Of a stretch of DNA of 42,043 nucleotides, positions 9,008-17,547 are shown in pieces. Below the pieces are notes generated by a model. It saw only the letters and a program-made list of their open reading frames with translations. It ran no database searches and was not told where the DNA came from. Made by a program: the position numbers and the translations under genes. This stretch comes from an uncultured Ruminococcus sp. (lineage in GTDB: Bacteria > Bacillota > Clostridia > Oscillospirales > Ruminococcaceae). Positions within the stretch are counted from its first letter, which is position 1, and every line of letters begins with the position of its first letter. The stretch covers positions 1-42,043 of the forward strand of contig CALXBL010000008.1 of assembly GCA_944386525.1 (NCBI GenBank). Reading direction: 5' to 3'.

Positions 9008-9868
9008 ATGAAAAAACCAAAGGTAAAGACTATAGTAATTGTGTCAATAACAGTTTTGTTAGCTCTTATTCTGGCAATAAGTTCGGTGACAATAGTTCCT
9101 GCCGGCAATTCCGGCGTTGTTGTAACATTGGGTAAGGTAGATGACAAGGCTCTTGATAATGGTCTTCATTTCAAGCTGCCCTTTGTTCAGTCGGTAGTTA
9201 TGATGAATAATAAGATCCAGAAGTGTGAAGTGGAGTCGAACAGTGTATCCAAGGATCTTCAGACAGTTTCAAGCGCTGTTGCAGTAAACTTTCATATAAC
9301 AATTGATGCAGCAGCCGATATCTACCGTACTATCGGTGTACAGTATCAGGATACTGTGCTCCAGCCTGCGATCCAGGAGGCTGTAAAATCAGTGTCTGCT
9401 CAGTATACAGCAGAAGAGCTCATAACAAAACGTACTGCTGTAGGTGATGAGATTGCTTATGCGCTTACTGAGAAGGTATCTGATTATGGCATAATCATTG
9501 ATAAATTCAATATTGTCAACTTTGAATTTTCCGAGGAATTCAATATGGCTATTGAGCAGAAACAGGTAGCTGAGCAGAACTACCTAAAGGCTCAGACTGA
9601 AAAGGAACAGCAGATCATGGAGGCTGAAGCTGACGCTAAGAAGCAGATAATCGCAGCGGAGGCAGAGGCAGAGGCAACACTCAAAAGAGCAGAGGCAGAA
9701 GCTGAAGCTAATGAAAAGATAAATGCGTCTCTGAATGGAAATGTTCTTACATATCAGCAGATTCAGAAGTGGGACGGAAAGTATCCTAATGTTGTAGCGT
9801 CTGACTCATCAGTCCTTATAGATGTGCCGATGGAAGATAACACCACTCAGACGTCAGGAACTGAATAA
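9008..9868 (+). CDS. SPFH/prohibitin-family membrane protein
   Basis: This belongs to the SPFH (stomatin/prohibitin/flotillin/HflK-C) superfamily of membrane scaffold proteins. The 286-residue product has one N-terminal membrane segment at about residues 8-27, followed directly by the SPFH start VTIVPAGNSGVVVTLGKV. An alanine/glutamate-rich coiled coil covers about residues 185-245, with many KAQTEKEQQ and AEAEAEA-type repeats. AGGAGG lies six bases upstream. It stands alone between its own consensus promoter and a bidirectional terminator. Relatives oligomerise in the membrane and influence membrane proteases. No protease partner is adjacent here, so its specific role is unknown. Confidence 0.9.
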   Translation: MKKPKVKTIVIVSITVLLALILAISSVTIVPAGNSGVVVTLGKVDDKALDNGLHFKLPFVQSVVMMNNKIQKCEVESNSVSKDLQTVSSAVAVNFHITIDAAADIYRTIGVQYQDTVLQPAIQEAVKSVSAQYTAEELITKRTAVGDEIAYALTEKVSDYGIIIDKFNIVNFEFSEEFNMAIEQKQVAEQNYLKAQTEKEQQIMEAEADAKKQIIAAEAEAEATLKRAEAEAEANEKINASLNGNVLTYQQIQKWDGKYPNVVASDSSVLIDVPMEDNTTQTSGTE

Positions 9869-9877
9869 TGTATAGTA

Positions 9878-9905
9878 AAAAGCACGGTGCAAATACCGTG
9901 CTTTT
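9878..9905. terminator. Bidirectional terminator between convergent genes
   Basis: AAAAGCACGGT (9878-9888) pairs perfectly with ACCGTGCTTTT (9895-9905) around a six-base loop. A-rich and T-rich flanks allow it to end both the SPFH transcript and the opposing lipase-like transcript. Confidence 0.85.
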
Positions 9906-9908
9906 GTG

Positions 9909-10988
9909 TTATTGATGTTCTTTTTCGTCCATAGCCTTACGGAATCTCCGCATCATAGCACCAATAGTAACGCTTATTCCTGCAATTGTCTCTTCAGTCG
10001 TAATTGAATCGTTGTTTTGAGCTGAATTCTTGTTATAGTGTTTCTGGAAGATATTCATTACGCCAAGCGTAGCATATTTTCTGACAGCAGGGTCAAGAGT
10101 CATAAGATCATCAGATACATCCTGGACATATCTGGAAATACGTCCTTGTTGTGTGAGAGGACGAAAGTTTCCCTCGGGAGTAAGTATAGATTCGAGCTGA
10201 TGCGGATTTCCGAAAGACTCAAACCAGAAAGTCTGGTTTTCGGGGGCAAGTCTGTTTCCAAGGACATTTACAAAGTCGTTATCGGCAGAAAGACTGTAGA
10301 TTTTTTGCCGACGGTGCTGAAAATCCTCGTGATATTTTTTTTTCATGGAATCAATTGCCTCAGGAGAAAATCCCTGACCGTCGAAGCTGTAGCAGACATT
10401 TGCCAGATCTGAATGTATAGTTATAAACTGAGCTTTATTGCCACCCTTGGAGTGACCAGTAAGGATAATGCGGTTTGATTCGTTCCATCTGTTTACGGCA
10501 ACAGTTTCATTGAACCAGTTAAGAGCATCAACCTGTTGGTTTGTGGAGTGATCCGCTTGTACTATGCTGTATTTGGAAGGAAGTCCGCCAATACTATAGT
10601 CTATGTATGTATTCTCGTCAGGAATGCCTGACAGTCCTTCGCCGTTGTCGATCCACTCGCTGCTGCCGGTACCGTTAAAGGCAACAATGATGTCTCCGTC
10701 TGGCTTTACAAAAACGCAGGCAGTAAGACCAGTTTCAGACAGAGTAAGCGTCTTAATAGTAAATCTGCTGAGAATGGGACTAAAATCCACAGCATTGCGC
10801 AATATATTGAGGCGAACTATATCCTTTATTTTCCAACGCTGAATGAGTTCATTTTTAAGACAGTAGTCAAGATTTGCAACTATTGTTTTCAGAGTATCCC
10901 CGTCATGTGGCGTGCATTTGTGTGCAAGGTAAAGATAAAGGTTGCAGATGGCAGCATATCTTGCCTCCTCTGGAATTATATTGTTCAT
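9909..10988 (-). CDS. Lipase-like alpha/beta hydrolase, Mbeg1-like (DUF2974)
   Basis: This is a cytoplasmic lipase-class-3-like protein of the Mbeg1/DUF2974 type. The 359-residue product has the nucleophile elbow GHSKGGNKAQF at about residues 176-186, preceded by a conserved strand with FNGTGSSEWIDN. A later SLSADNDFVN segment fits the catalytic aspartate region. No signal peptide or membrane helix is visible. The start at 10988 (MNNIIPEE) is chosen over 11000, because GGAGA lies inside the longer version at ideal spacing. Its substrate is unknown. Relatives are common in gut Firmicutes, usually with the same GHSKGG elbow. Confidence 0.8.
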   Translation of the reverse strand: MNNIIPEEARYAAICNLYLYLAHKCTPHDGDTLKTIVANLDYCLKNELIQRWKIKDIVRLNILRNAVDFSPILSRFTIKTLTLSETGLTACVFVKPDGDIIVAFNGTGSSEWIDNGEGLSGIPDENTYIDYSIGGLPSKYSIVQADHSTNQQVDALNWFNETVAVNRWNESNRIILTGHSKGGNKAQFITIHSDLANVCYSFDGQGFSPEAIDSMKKKYHEDFQHRRQKIYSLSADNDFVNVLGNRLAPENQTFWFESFGNPHQLESILTPEGNFRPLTQQGRISRYVQDVSDDLMTLDPAVRKYATLGVMNIFQKHYNKNSAQNNDSITTEETIAGISVTIGAMMRRFRKAMDEKEHQ

Positions 10989-11042
10989 ATGGATCTCCAT
11001 TCATTGTTTTGAATATGTATATGCAAAAACATCTGTAATTAT

Positions 11043-11071
11043 AATATAACATTTTTCTCTGAATTCGTCAA
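11043..11071 (-). promoter_or_regulatory. Promoter for the DUF2974 gene
   Basis: On the minus strand, TTGACG (11066-11071) and TATATT (11043-11048) are separated by 17 bases, about 50 bases upstream of the chosen start. A nearby TATAAT at 11038-11043 is an alternative -10. Confidence 0.6.
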
Positions 11072-11127
11072 CTGATTTGGATAATATTAGTTGTATTATA
11101 GATTATCTCATAATTTTAATAAGTATA

Positions 11128-11156
11128 TTGACATATAATCGTTTGTTTGATAAAAT
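11128..11156 (+). promoter_or_regulatory. Promoter for the polysaccharide deacetylase gene
   Basis: TTGACA (11128-11133) and TAAAAT (11151-11156) are 17 bases apart. The predicted leader to the GTG start is about 60 bases. Confidence 0.7.
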
Positions 11157-11223
11157 ATTATGTGGATTATGGGAAATGTTATTGCTGCAGTATATGGCTG
11201 TGCTGGTTTAGGGGGGATTAATA

Positions 11224-12219
11224 GTGAGAAAAAATATTTGTATGCTTTTTTGTGTGAGTGCGGCGTGTATCTTGTCTACAGGCTGCAATGATATCGCCAA
11301 TGACGAAACTGTGGAGGTTTTTGTTGAATATCAGCTTCAGACAACGACTGCGACTACAACTTCAAGTACAACGCCCGCAACGACCACAACAACTACAACT
11401 ACAACAACTACAACAACTACAACAACGACCACGACCACAACCACAACAACAGAGGATCTTTGCAGACCATTTATCGACATGGATGCCAAAATTGACCCTG
11501 ACAAGCCTATGGTGTGTCTTACCTTCGACGACGGTCCAAGCGAACGCACAAGGGCTATCCTTGACTGTCTTGAGGAGTATGATTCACGAGCAACGTTTTT
11601 TGTGGTTGGGCGCAATATAAACGAATACAGCGGCGAGATAGTTAAACGTGCCGTTGATATAGGCTGCGAGATAGGCAGTCATACGTATAATCACGTTGAC
11701 CTTTCAAATGTTTCCAAGGAGATTATTGAAAAGGAAATTCACGACACCGACGAGAAGATATTTGAACAAATTGGACGTTATCCATATTGGTTTCGTCCGC
11801 CCTATGGTGCATTTGATAACGAAAGCCGTATGCTCATTGATAAGCCACAGGCGTTTTGGTCTATCGACACTCTTGACTGGTCCACCAGAAATACATATTC
11901 TACAGTAAGCATTATCCTCAACAATGTTGAAGACGGTGATATTATACTTATGCACGATCTCTACGATGCCACCGTGGCTGCAGCTCTTGAAGTTATACCA
12001 CAGCTTATTGATATGGACTATCAGCTTGTAACTATGAGCGAGATGGCATATTACCGTGACTTTGTGCCTGAAAGCGGTATGCTTGTAATCAATATGCATC
12101 CTGATGGTGTAAAATATTATCCTGCACCCGCAATTTCCACAGTAAGCATTTCAGCTGAAGCCACCAATACAACATATACTGAAACAACGACAGTATATGA
12201 AAATAAAACAGAAAACTGA
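11224..12219 (+). CDS. Polysaccharide deacetylase lipoprotein with poly-Thr linker
   Basis: This predicted cell-surface NodB-type deacetylase probably removes acetyl groups from peptidoglycan or another glycan. The 331-residue product opens with a lipoprotein signal ending in lipobox STGC (Cys21). A Thr-rich linker (about 40-76) follows, including 24 consecutive threonines from residue 53. The NodB domain starts near residue 93 with CLTFDDGPSERT, and has SHTYNHVD, WFRPPYGAFD and ILMHD, which supply the metal-binding Asp-His-His and catalytic residues. The GTG start has a G-rich ribosome binding site (GGGGGGAT). The threonine tract uses mixed codons, so it is kept at protein level. Such linkers are often O-glycosylated in related bacteria. 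Confidence 0.9.
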   Translation: MRKNICMLFCVSAACILSTGCNDIANDETVEVFVEYQLQTTTATTTSSTTPATTTTTTTTTTTTTTTTTTTTTTTTEDLCRPFIDMDAKIDPDKPMVCLTFDDGPSERTRAILDCLEEYDSRATFFVVGRNINEYSGEIVKRAVDIGCEIGSHTYNHVDLSNVSKEIIEKEIHDTDEKIFEQIGRYPYWFRPPYGAFDNESRMLIDKPQAFWSIDTLDWSTRNTYSTVSIILNNVEDGDIILMHDLYDATVAAALEVIPQLIDMDYQLVTMSEMAYYRDFVPESGMLVINMHPDGVKYYPAPAISTVSISAEATNTTYTETTTVYENKTEN

Positions 12220-12223
12220 TATG

Positions 12224-12261
12224 AAAAAGCACATCTGCTTGTATAATGCGGATGTGTTTTT
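12224..12261 (+). terminator. Terminator after the deacetylase gene
   Basis: AAAAAGCACATCTGC (12224-12238) pairs with GCGGATGTGTTTTT (12248-12261) using G-U pairs, and the 3' arm ends in a T-tract. Confidence 0.8.
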
Positions 12262-12287
12262 GCTTTGAAAATCAATGTGTTTATTCA

Positions 12288-12316
12288 TTGCAATACAGGA
12301 AAAGATGTGTTATAAT
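12288..12316 (+). promoter_or_regulatory. Promoter for the GTPase-nuclease operon
   Basis: TTGCAA (12288-12293) and TATAAT (12311-12316) are 17 bases apart. The start codon at 12342 is only about 20 bases after the expected transcription start, so the leader is very short. No Tet(M)-type attenuation leader is visible. Confidence 0.75.
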
Positions 12317-12341
12317 GGTTAGGTAAACTACTCAGATTGGA

Positions 12342-14996
12342 ATGAATATGATGAAACGACTTGCAGTAGGGATACTTGCCCATGTAGATTCAGGGAAAAC
12401 GACCCTTTCCGAGGCAATGCTCTATCAGTGCGGTGCGATACGCCGTATCGGACGTGTTGATAATGGAGATACATTTCTTGACACCCACTCTCTGGAGCGA
12501 CAGAGAGGTATAACGATTTTCTCAAAGCAGGCCATGCTCAGACTTAAGCAGACTGAGATAGCTCTTCTTGATACCCCAGGGCATGTGGACTTTTCAGCTG
12601 AAATGGAGAGAACTCTACAGGTTATAGACGCCGCTATTCTTGTTATAAGCGGTATTGATGGAGTACAGAGCCACACGGAGACTTTGTGGAATCTCCTTGA
12701 AAGGTATAATATACCGGTATTTATATTTATAAACAAAATGGATATTACCGGAACTGACAGGAACAAGCTGCTTACAGATCTGAAAGAACGTCTTAGTAAC
12801 TCATGTACGGATTTTACCAATATAAATGATGAACTTTTTTACGAGCAGACTGCCCTTTGCGATGAGGAATTGCTGGACATTTTTCTTGAAAACGGAACTC
12901 TTGCAACAGATGAATTGAAAAATGCAGTTTCAAAGAGGCGAGTATTTCCATGTTATTTTGGTTCTGCACGAAAGAATGAAGGGGTGTCTGAGCTGCTTGA
13001 TGGATTGGAATTATTTGCAGGTGAGCCGGAATACTCAGATGGATTTAGTGCCCGTGTTTTTAAGATTTCTGCCGATGAGCAGGATAAAAGACTCACATGG
13101 ATGAAGATCACTGGAGGAAGTCTTAAAGTGCGTGAGCCTTTGAGCTACACTTCTTCTGACGGAAGACTCATCACTGAAAAGGTAAGTCAGCTAAGAGTAT
13201 ACTCTGGCAACAAGTACCGCAGTATCGACAAGGCGGAGACGGGCTGCATATGTACTGCTCTTGGACTTAGTCAGACTCAGTGCGGCATGGGTCTTGGAGC
13301 TGCAGAGGTCTCAATATCACCTCAGCTTCAGCCTGTAATGACATACCGTATGCTCCTTCCGGATGATATTGATCCAGTGAAGGCTCTTGAGAAGCTTCGT
13401 CGTCTTGAGGAGGAAGACCCACAACTCCATATAGTCTGGAACAGCCGGCTTTCGGAGATACACGTTCAGCTTATGGGTGCAGTTCAGCTTGAGATTCTTA
13501 CAGGTATCATTTATGACAGATTCGGCATAAGTGTCCGGTTTGATAAGGGAAGTATTGCTTACAAGGAGACTATCGCCGCTCCGGTAGAGGGCATTGGTCA
13601 TTATGAGCCCCTCCGTCACTATGCAGAGACTCATATTTTAATGGAGCCTTTGTCGCGCGGAAGCGGACTTGAATTTTGCACCGACTGTCGTGAGGAGATA
13701 CTCGACAAAAATTGGCAGCGGCTTATCCTTACGCACTTGCAGGAAAAGGTACACCTTGGTGTGCTTACCGGTTCGCCTGTTACAGACATAAGATTTACGC
13801 TTGTATCCGGCAAGGCACATATTAAGCATACTGAGGGCGGTGACTTCCGGCAAGCAACCTATAGAGCTGTAAGACAGGGACTTCGTATGTCAGAAAGCGT
13901 TCTTCTTGAGCCGTGGTACTCATTCAGACTGGAAGTGCCGGCGGAGCAGACAGGCCGAGCTATGACTGATCTTCAGCGTATAGCAGCAGATTTTACCGGA
14001 CCTGAGCCTGTGGGGGATATGTCCGTTCTCACAGGAAGATGTCCTGTGGCAGCTATGCAGGAATATATATCTGAGGTGACAGCCTACACCCAGGGACGAG
14101 GCAGACTTAGCTGTATGCCTGATGGATATGATATGTGCAGCAATGCAGATGAAGTTATAGCTGCCATAGGTTACGACTGCGATGGCGATTTGGAGAATAC
14201 GGCGGATTCAGTTTTCTGCTCTCATGGTGCGGGATATCTTGTGAAATGGAATGAAGTGCCGAAGTATATGCATCTGCCATATCGCCGGGAGCTTTATAAG
14301 CAAGAGGAAACTGAGACGGAGTACGCACCACAGACCGGATTGCGTTCAGTCTACAGCGGAAGCCTTGCTGAGGATAAGGAGCTTATGGCGATATTTGAGC
14401 GAACCTACGGCAAGATACAGCGTGACGAGAGAAGTGCGCTCCACACTCAACGGGAGCCTTTGCCGGATTATTCGGATATAGCTCCTCAGAAAGTTGGCAA
14501 GGAATACCTGCTGGTAGATGGCTATAATATAATCTTTGCATGGGATGAGCTTAAAAAGATAGCCGATCAAAGCCTTGAAGCTGCACGTCATGCCTTAATC
14601 GAGATGATGATAAATTATCAGGGTGTAAGGCGCAGTGAGATAATAGTTGTGTTTGATGCTTATCGTGTAAAGGGAAATCCAGGCTCTTCCGAAAAAAGGG
14701 GAAATATCCACATTGTGTATACTAAAGAGGCAGAAACAGCCGACGCCTACATTGAAAGAACTACTCATGAGCTTAGCCGTGATTATCATGTGAAGGTTGC
14801 AACATCTGATAGATTGGAGCAGATAATTATCCTTGGCAATGGTGCATATCGTATGTCTGCGTCTGAATTTTATGAGGAGGTTCGCTTTGCCTGTAAGGAG
14901 ATACAGGAATTTATTGAAATGTCAAATCTTAAATCAGCTCACATAGGAGCAGGAGGAATAAAAAATGAAGAAAGAAATATGCAAAAAAATCAGTGA
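12342..14996 (+). CDS. Tet(M)-like translational GTPase fused to a YacP/Rae1-type NYN nuclease domain
   Basis: The first ~650 of 884 residues are an EF-G/Tet(M)-like ribosomal GTPase: G1 AHVDSGKT (13-20), then RGIT, DTPGHVDFSAE and NKMD. Later EF-G-like domains end in GAGYLVKWNEVPKYMH. After a charged linker, residues from about 721 form a YacP/Rae1-like NYN domain: LLVDGYNIIFAW, VVFDAYRVKG, KEAETADAYIE and VATSD, with candidate metal-binding acids Asp726, Asp772, Glu798/Asp801 and Asp823. Ribosomal protection proteins reach the A site, and B. subtilis Rae1 cuts mRNA there. The fusion therefore suggests a GTPase-delivered mRNA nuclease or rescue factor. This role is inferred. Tetracycline resistance should not be assumed. 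The ribosome binding site is weak and the exact start among three nearby ATGs is uncertain. Confidence 0.9.
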   Translation: MNMMKRLAVGILAHVDSGKTTLSEAMLYQCGAIRRIGRVDNGDTFLDTHSLERQRGITIFSKQAMLRLKQTEIALLDTPGHVDFSAEMERTLQVIDAAILVISGIDGVQSHTETLWNLLERYNIPVFIFINKMDITGTDRNKLLTDLKERLSNSCTDFTNINDELFYEQTALCDEELLDIFLENGTLATDELKNAVSKRRVFPCYFGSARKNEGVSELLDGLELFAGEPEYSDGFSARVFKISADEQDKRLTWMKITGGSLKVREPLSYTSSDGRLITEKVSQLRVYSGNKYRSIDKAETGCICTALGLSQTQCGMGLGAAEVSISPQLQPVMTYRMLLPDDIDPVKALEKLRRLEEEDPQLHIVWNSRLSEIHVQLMGAVQLEILTGIIYDRFGISVRFDKGSIAYKETIAAPVEGIGHYEPLRHYAETHILMEPLSRGSGLEFCTDCREEILDKNWQRLILTHLQEKVHLGVLTGSPVTDIRFTLVSGKAHIKHTEGGDFRQATYRAVRQGLRMSESVLLEPWYSFRLEVPAEQTGRAMTDLQRIAADFTGPEPVGDMSVLTGRCPVAAMQEYISEVTAYTQGRGRLSCMPDGYDMCSNADEVIAAIGYDCDGDLENTADSVFCSHGAGYLVKWNEVPKYMHLPYRRELYKQEETETEYAPQTGLRSVYSGSLAEDKELMAIFERTYGKIQRDERSALHTQREPLPDYSDIAPQKVGKEYLLVDGYNIIFAWDELKKIADQSLEAARHALIEMMINYQGVRRSEIIVVFDAYRVKGNPGSSEKRGNIHIVYTKEAETADAYIERTTHELSRDYHVKVATSDRLEQIIILGNGAYRMSASEFYEEVRFACKEIQEFIEMSNLKSAHIGAGGIKNEERNMQKNQ

Positions 14997-15879
14997 TATG
15001 ATGGATTCATGCGACAAGGTGCGTGATGCTGGTCTTACAGCGCCTGATGACATTGAGCAGTTTACTAATATATCATATGGCAGTGATGAGAAGTGGAATT
15101 TGCTTGATGTTTATCGTCCAAAAGCTATGAAATCAGACAGTCTGCCGGTGATATTCAGCGTGCACGGAGGAGGTTGGGTTTATGGCGACAAGGAGCTATA
15201 CAGGTATTACTGTATGGAACTTGCAAGCTTTGGATTCGTGGTGGTAAATTTCAGCTATCGTCTTTCGCCGGATATTGTGTATCCTGAACATCTTCAGGAT
15301 GTCAATGCTGCAATGCGCTGGACTGCCGCTCGCATTTCAGAATATGGAGGAGACATGGATAAACTCTTTCTGATAGGTGATTCAGCAGGAGGTCAGATGG
15401 CAGCTATGTATGCCTGTGCCCTTTCAAATCATGTGTGCCGTGAGAGACTGAGGCTTGATACTCCGGATGTTAAGTTGAGAGGAATTGCTCTCAATTGTGG
15501 CGTGTACGATATTGAAAAGGGAATGCGCAAGGCGGATGAAAGCATGAGCAACGAGGAGAATGAGATCTTAGTACAGAGTATACTTGGCGAAAGCTACGGT
15601 GAAAACGAAAAGGAACTCGGTAGACCGTGGCGCTTTGTAACGCCGGATTTCCCAAGAGCATATATAATGAGCTCAAACGGTGATTTTCTTCTTAGCCAGC
15701 AGCATCTTATGACAGAAGCTCTTGAGGAGAACGAAGTGCCCTTTGAATACCATGTTTACGGAAGTGAAAAAGAGACATTATATCATGTTTTCCATTGCGA
15801 TATACGGAGCGAAAGTGCTAAAAAATGCAACGCAGCTGAGTGTGCGTTTTTCAGAAGATGTATTGAGGAGGATATGTAA
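14965..15879 (+). CDS. Alpha/beta hydrolase (esterase/lipase, HSL-like)
   Basis: This predicted cytoplasmic carboxylesterase belongs to the hormone-sensitive-lipase-like group. The 304-residue product shows the oxyanion-hole motif HGGGWVYGD, the nucleophile elbow GDSAGGQMA, a probable catalytic aspartate in SSNGDFLL and a histidine in YHVFHCD near the C-terminus. AGGAGG with eight-base spacing supports the start at 14965, although this overlaps the preceding GTPase-nuclease gene by 32 bases. The downstream gene overlaps its stop by one base. The three genes therefore look like one operon, but the hydrolase has no evident link to translation. Confidence 0.88.
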   Translation: MKKEICKKISDMMDSCDKVRDAGLTAPDDIEQFTNISYGSDEKWNLLDVYRPKAMKSDSLPVIFSVHGGGWVYGDKELYRYYCMELASFGFVVVNFSYRLSPDIVYPEHLQDVNAAMRWTAARISEYGGDMDKLFLIGDSAGGQMAAMYACALSNHVCRERLRLDTPDVKLRGIALNCGVYDIEKGMRKADESMSNEENEILVQSILGESYGENEKELGRPWRFVTPDFPRAYIMSSNGDFLLSQQHLMTEALEENEVPFEYHVYGSEKETLYHVFHCDIRSESAKKCNAAECAFFRRCIEEDM

Positions 15880-16358
15880 TGGATAAGATCATACTAAAAA
15901 AGTCACCTGAGGAATACGGAAAAATAGCAGGAGAGCTTTTTGGTGCGGGATATAATTGCAGTCAGGCAGTATTGCTTACATTTGCCGAGGAGCTTGGCAT
16001 GAGTTTGGATATGGCAGCAAGGCTTTCCTCATCATTTGGCGGTGGCATGGGCAGACTTCGTGAGGTCTGCGGTGCAGTAAGCGGTATGTTTATGGTAGCT
16101 GGTCTTTTCTGTGGATACGACGACCCCAAGGCTTATGCAGAAAAAACAGAGCACTATAAACGCATACAGGAGCTTGCCGGGAGATTCAGGGAACTGAATG
16201 GAAGTATAGTCTGTCGTGAACTGCTTGGACTTGAGCAAAAGGGTGCAAGCAGCTATGTTCCTGAAAAGCGTACTGAGGAATATTACAAAAAGCGTCCCTG
16301 CCGGGAGCTTGTAGAGATGGCTGCATGCATCGCAGCAGAATATCTTATTGGTATATAG
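15879..16358 (+). CDS. C_GCAxxG_C_C family protein
   Basis: This 159-residue protein matches the C-GCAxxG-C-C family, named for its spaced conserved cysteines. They are seen here in YNCSQAVL, EVCGAVSGM, SIVCRELLG and RPCRELVEMAA. The glycine-rich SSSFGGGMGRLREVCGA segment is also characteristic. Members are thought to bind metal or take part in redox reactions, but no reaction is established. There is no signal peptide. The ATG shares a base with the preceding TAA stop, so translation is coupled to the esterase. A strong terminator closes the operon. Confidence 0.88.
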   Translation: MDKIILKKSPEEYGKIAGELFGAGYNCSQAVLLTFAEELGMSLDMAARLSSSFGGGMGRLREVCGAVSGMFMVAGLFCGYDDPKAYAEKTEHYKRIQELAGRFRELNGSIVCRELLGLEQKGASSYVPEKRTEEYYKKRPCRELVEMAACIAAEYLIGI

Positions 16359-16359
16359 C

Positions 16360-16390
16360 AAGAGCCTGCGGCTTTGAACGCAGGCTCTTA
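16360..16390 (+). terminator. Terminator after the C_GCAxxG_C_C gene
   Basis: AAGAGCCTGCG (16360-16370) pairs perfectly with CGCAGGCTCTT (16379-16389), followed by an AT-rich stretch. It may also slow transcripts from the opposing C39 gene. Confidence 0.75.
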
Positions 16391-16410
16391 TATTTATTCT
16401 ATTTTTTATT

Positions 16411-17205
16411 TTAATAAATAGTCATTGCCTGACGGTACATATCCTCATATACGTTGAAGAACTGTGTAAGATCATACGTCACTACACCTTTAAGAGGGTC
16501 GCATACAGTTACAGTGTTTTCGTTGAGGTCATATCCGGTCAGTAGCATACAGTGTTCCAGACTGCACCAATACACTTCTTCGCCATCGGGAGTTGTCCAT
16601 ACTCGTTTTTCGTATACGTCGCTTGTGTTCAGAGTGTTCCATATAACAACAGGACGTCCGCTTGCAACAATAAGGAGTATATCATTTTTAGAGCTGCCGG
16701 AAATATTTACAGCTTCCAGATGGCTGTTTTGGTCGTCAAGGAATTCAGAGGCAGCTTTGACTATAACAGGTGAGTAGCAGCCGTAGCCGTTGGCTCTGGG
16801 GTCGCCTATGTACTTTTCAAAAAACGTATAATTGGTGCCGTTTTCGAGTACATAGTCAAGGTAGGTATCCACCATTACTTCCTTGTCAACGTTGAATCCA
16901 TAATAGTTGAGCAGGCAGGTAAGGGATGTTATCTCACATCCGGCAGGAAGCTCAGGCTCCTGCATTAGTGCGGGTACATCAATCTGCCAACTGTCAGGCA
17001 GAACGGTTGCAGTAATAAGCGGCTGTTTTGTAGTTACAGCAGGTTCTGTTGCTATGTTTGGCGCAGCAGTTTCAATAGTGTTGTTTGTAGTAATTACGTC
17101 GGTATTATTGTTGCTTGAAGTATCGGATTCCAGTCCATTACTGCCACAGCCGATGAGAATTACTGCTGAAATTGCCGCAGCACATATAAGCTTGAATATA
17201 TTCAT
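16411..17205 (-). CDS. C39-like (papain-fold) cysteine peptidase lipoprotein
   Basis: This is a predicted membrane-anchored extracellular protein with a C39-like peptidase domain. The 264-residue product has a lipoprotein signal with Cys20 in LIGC and a Thr/Asn-rich linker to about residue 68. The domain begins at WQIDVPALMQEPELPAGC, with the probable nucleophile Cys90 in the typical PAGCEITSLT motif. The histidine is in SLEHCMLLTGYD near residue 217, followed by VTVCDPLKG. The ATG at 17205 is chosen over a TTG at 17211 because AAAGGA is then seven bases away. Members cleave or bind peptides at the surface. The substrate is unknown. Confidence 0.87.
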   Translation of the reverse strand: MNIFKLICAAAISAVILIGCGSNGLESDTSSNNNTDVITTNNTIETAAPNIATEPAVTTKQPLITATVLPDSWQIDVPALMQEPELPAGCEITSLTCLLNYYGFNVDKEVMVDTYLDYVLENGTNYTFFEKYIGDPRANGYGCYSPVIVKAASEFLDDQNSHLEAVNISGSSKNDILLIVASGRPVVIWNTLNTSDVYEKRVWTTPDGEEVYWCSLEHCMLLTGYDLNENTVTVCDPLKGVVTYDLTQFFNVYEDMYRQAMTIY

Positions 17206-17547
17206 GTACAAATCCTTTCTGAAAACAATAATTACTTAATTATAACACGCAGGGGATGTGTTATAAAAGTTTATAAATAATAATAAATTATGAATTTTAA
17301 TAAGGGGTATTATTGTTCAATTTTGATTGCAATAGATCTGAATCGTCAATATAAATGAAAAATACAGCGTTTGTTTTACAAAATGCTCAAAAAAAGCTTT
17401 GCAAGTCAGCAAAGTGATCAATAATACTTGACCTTACAGGTAAAAAAGGGTATAATAATATAGGGTTGCTATGTATTGCAGATAGCGGCTGAATTAATTA
17501 CGTATTATTTACGGCAGTTTTAAGGCTGCCTGTACTGGAGTAAAGTT
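17206..17547. other. Divergent intergenic region, 342 bp
   Basis: This AT-rich region separates the C39-like lipoprotein from the zinc-ribbon membrane protein gene. The minus strand has TATAAT at 17239-17244 with no clear -35. The plus strand has a good promoter at 17428-17456. Near the plus-strand start, GGCAG (17513-17517) can pair with CTGCC (17526-17530) just before the ribosome binding site GGAG, which could modulate initiation. Nothing coding was recognised. Confidence 0.5.
17428..17456 (+). promoter_or_regulatory. Promoter for the zinc-ribbon membrane protein gene
   Basis: TTGACC (17428-17433) and TATAAT (17451-17456) are separated by 17 bases. The leader to the start codon is about 85 bases. 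Confidence 0.72.

Noticed and set aside
11258..11620. Gln/Arg-rich frame inside the deacetylase gene
   Set aside because: It is the shifted reading of the threonine-codon repeat. The main frame has a signal peptide and complete NodB motifs.
12342..14996. Calling the large GTPase a tetracycline-resistance gene
   Set aside because: It is Tet(M)-like in domains but has an extra nuclease domain, a very short leader with no Tet(M)-type attenuation and no mobile-element context. Resistance cannot be inferred.
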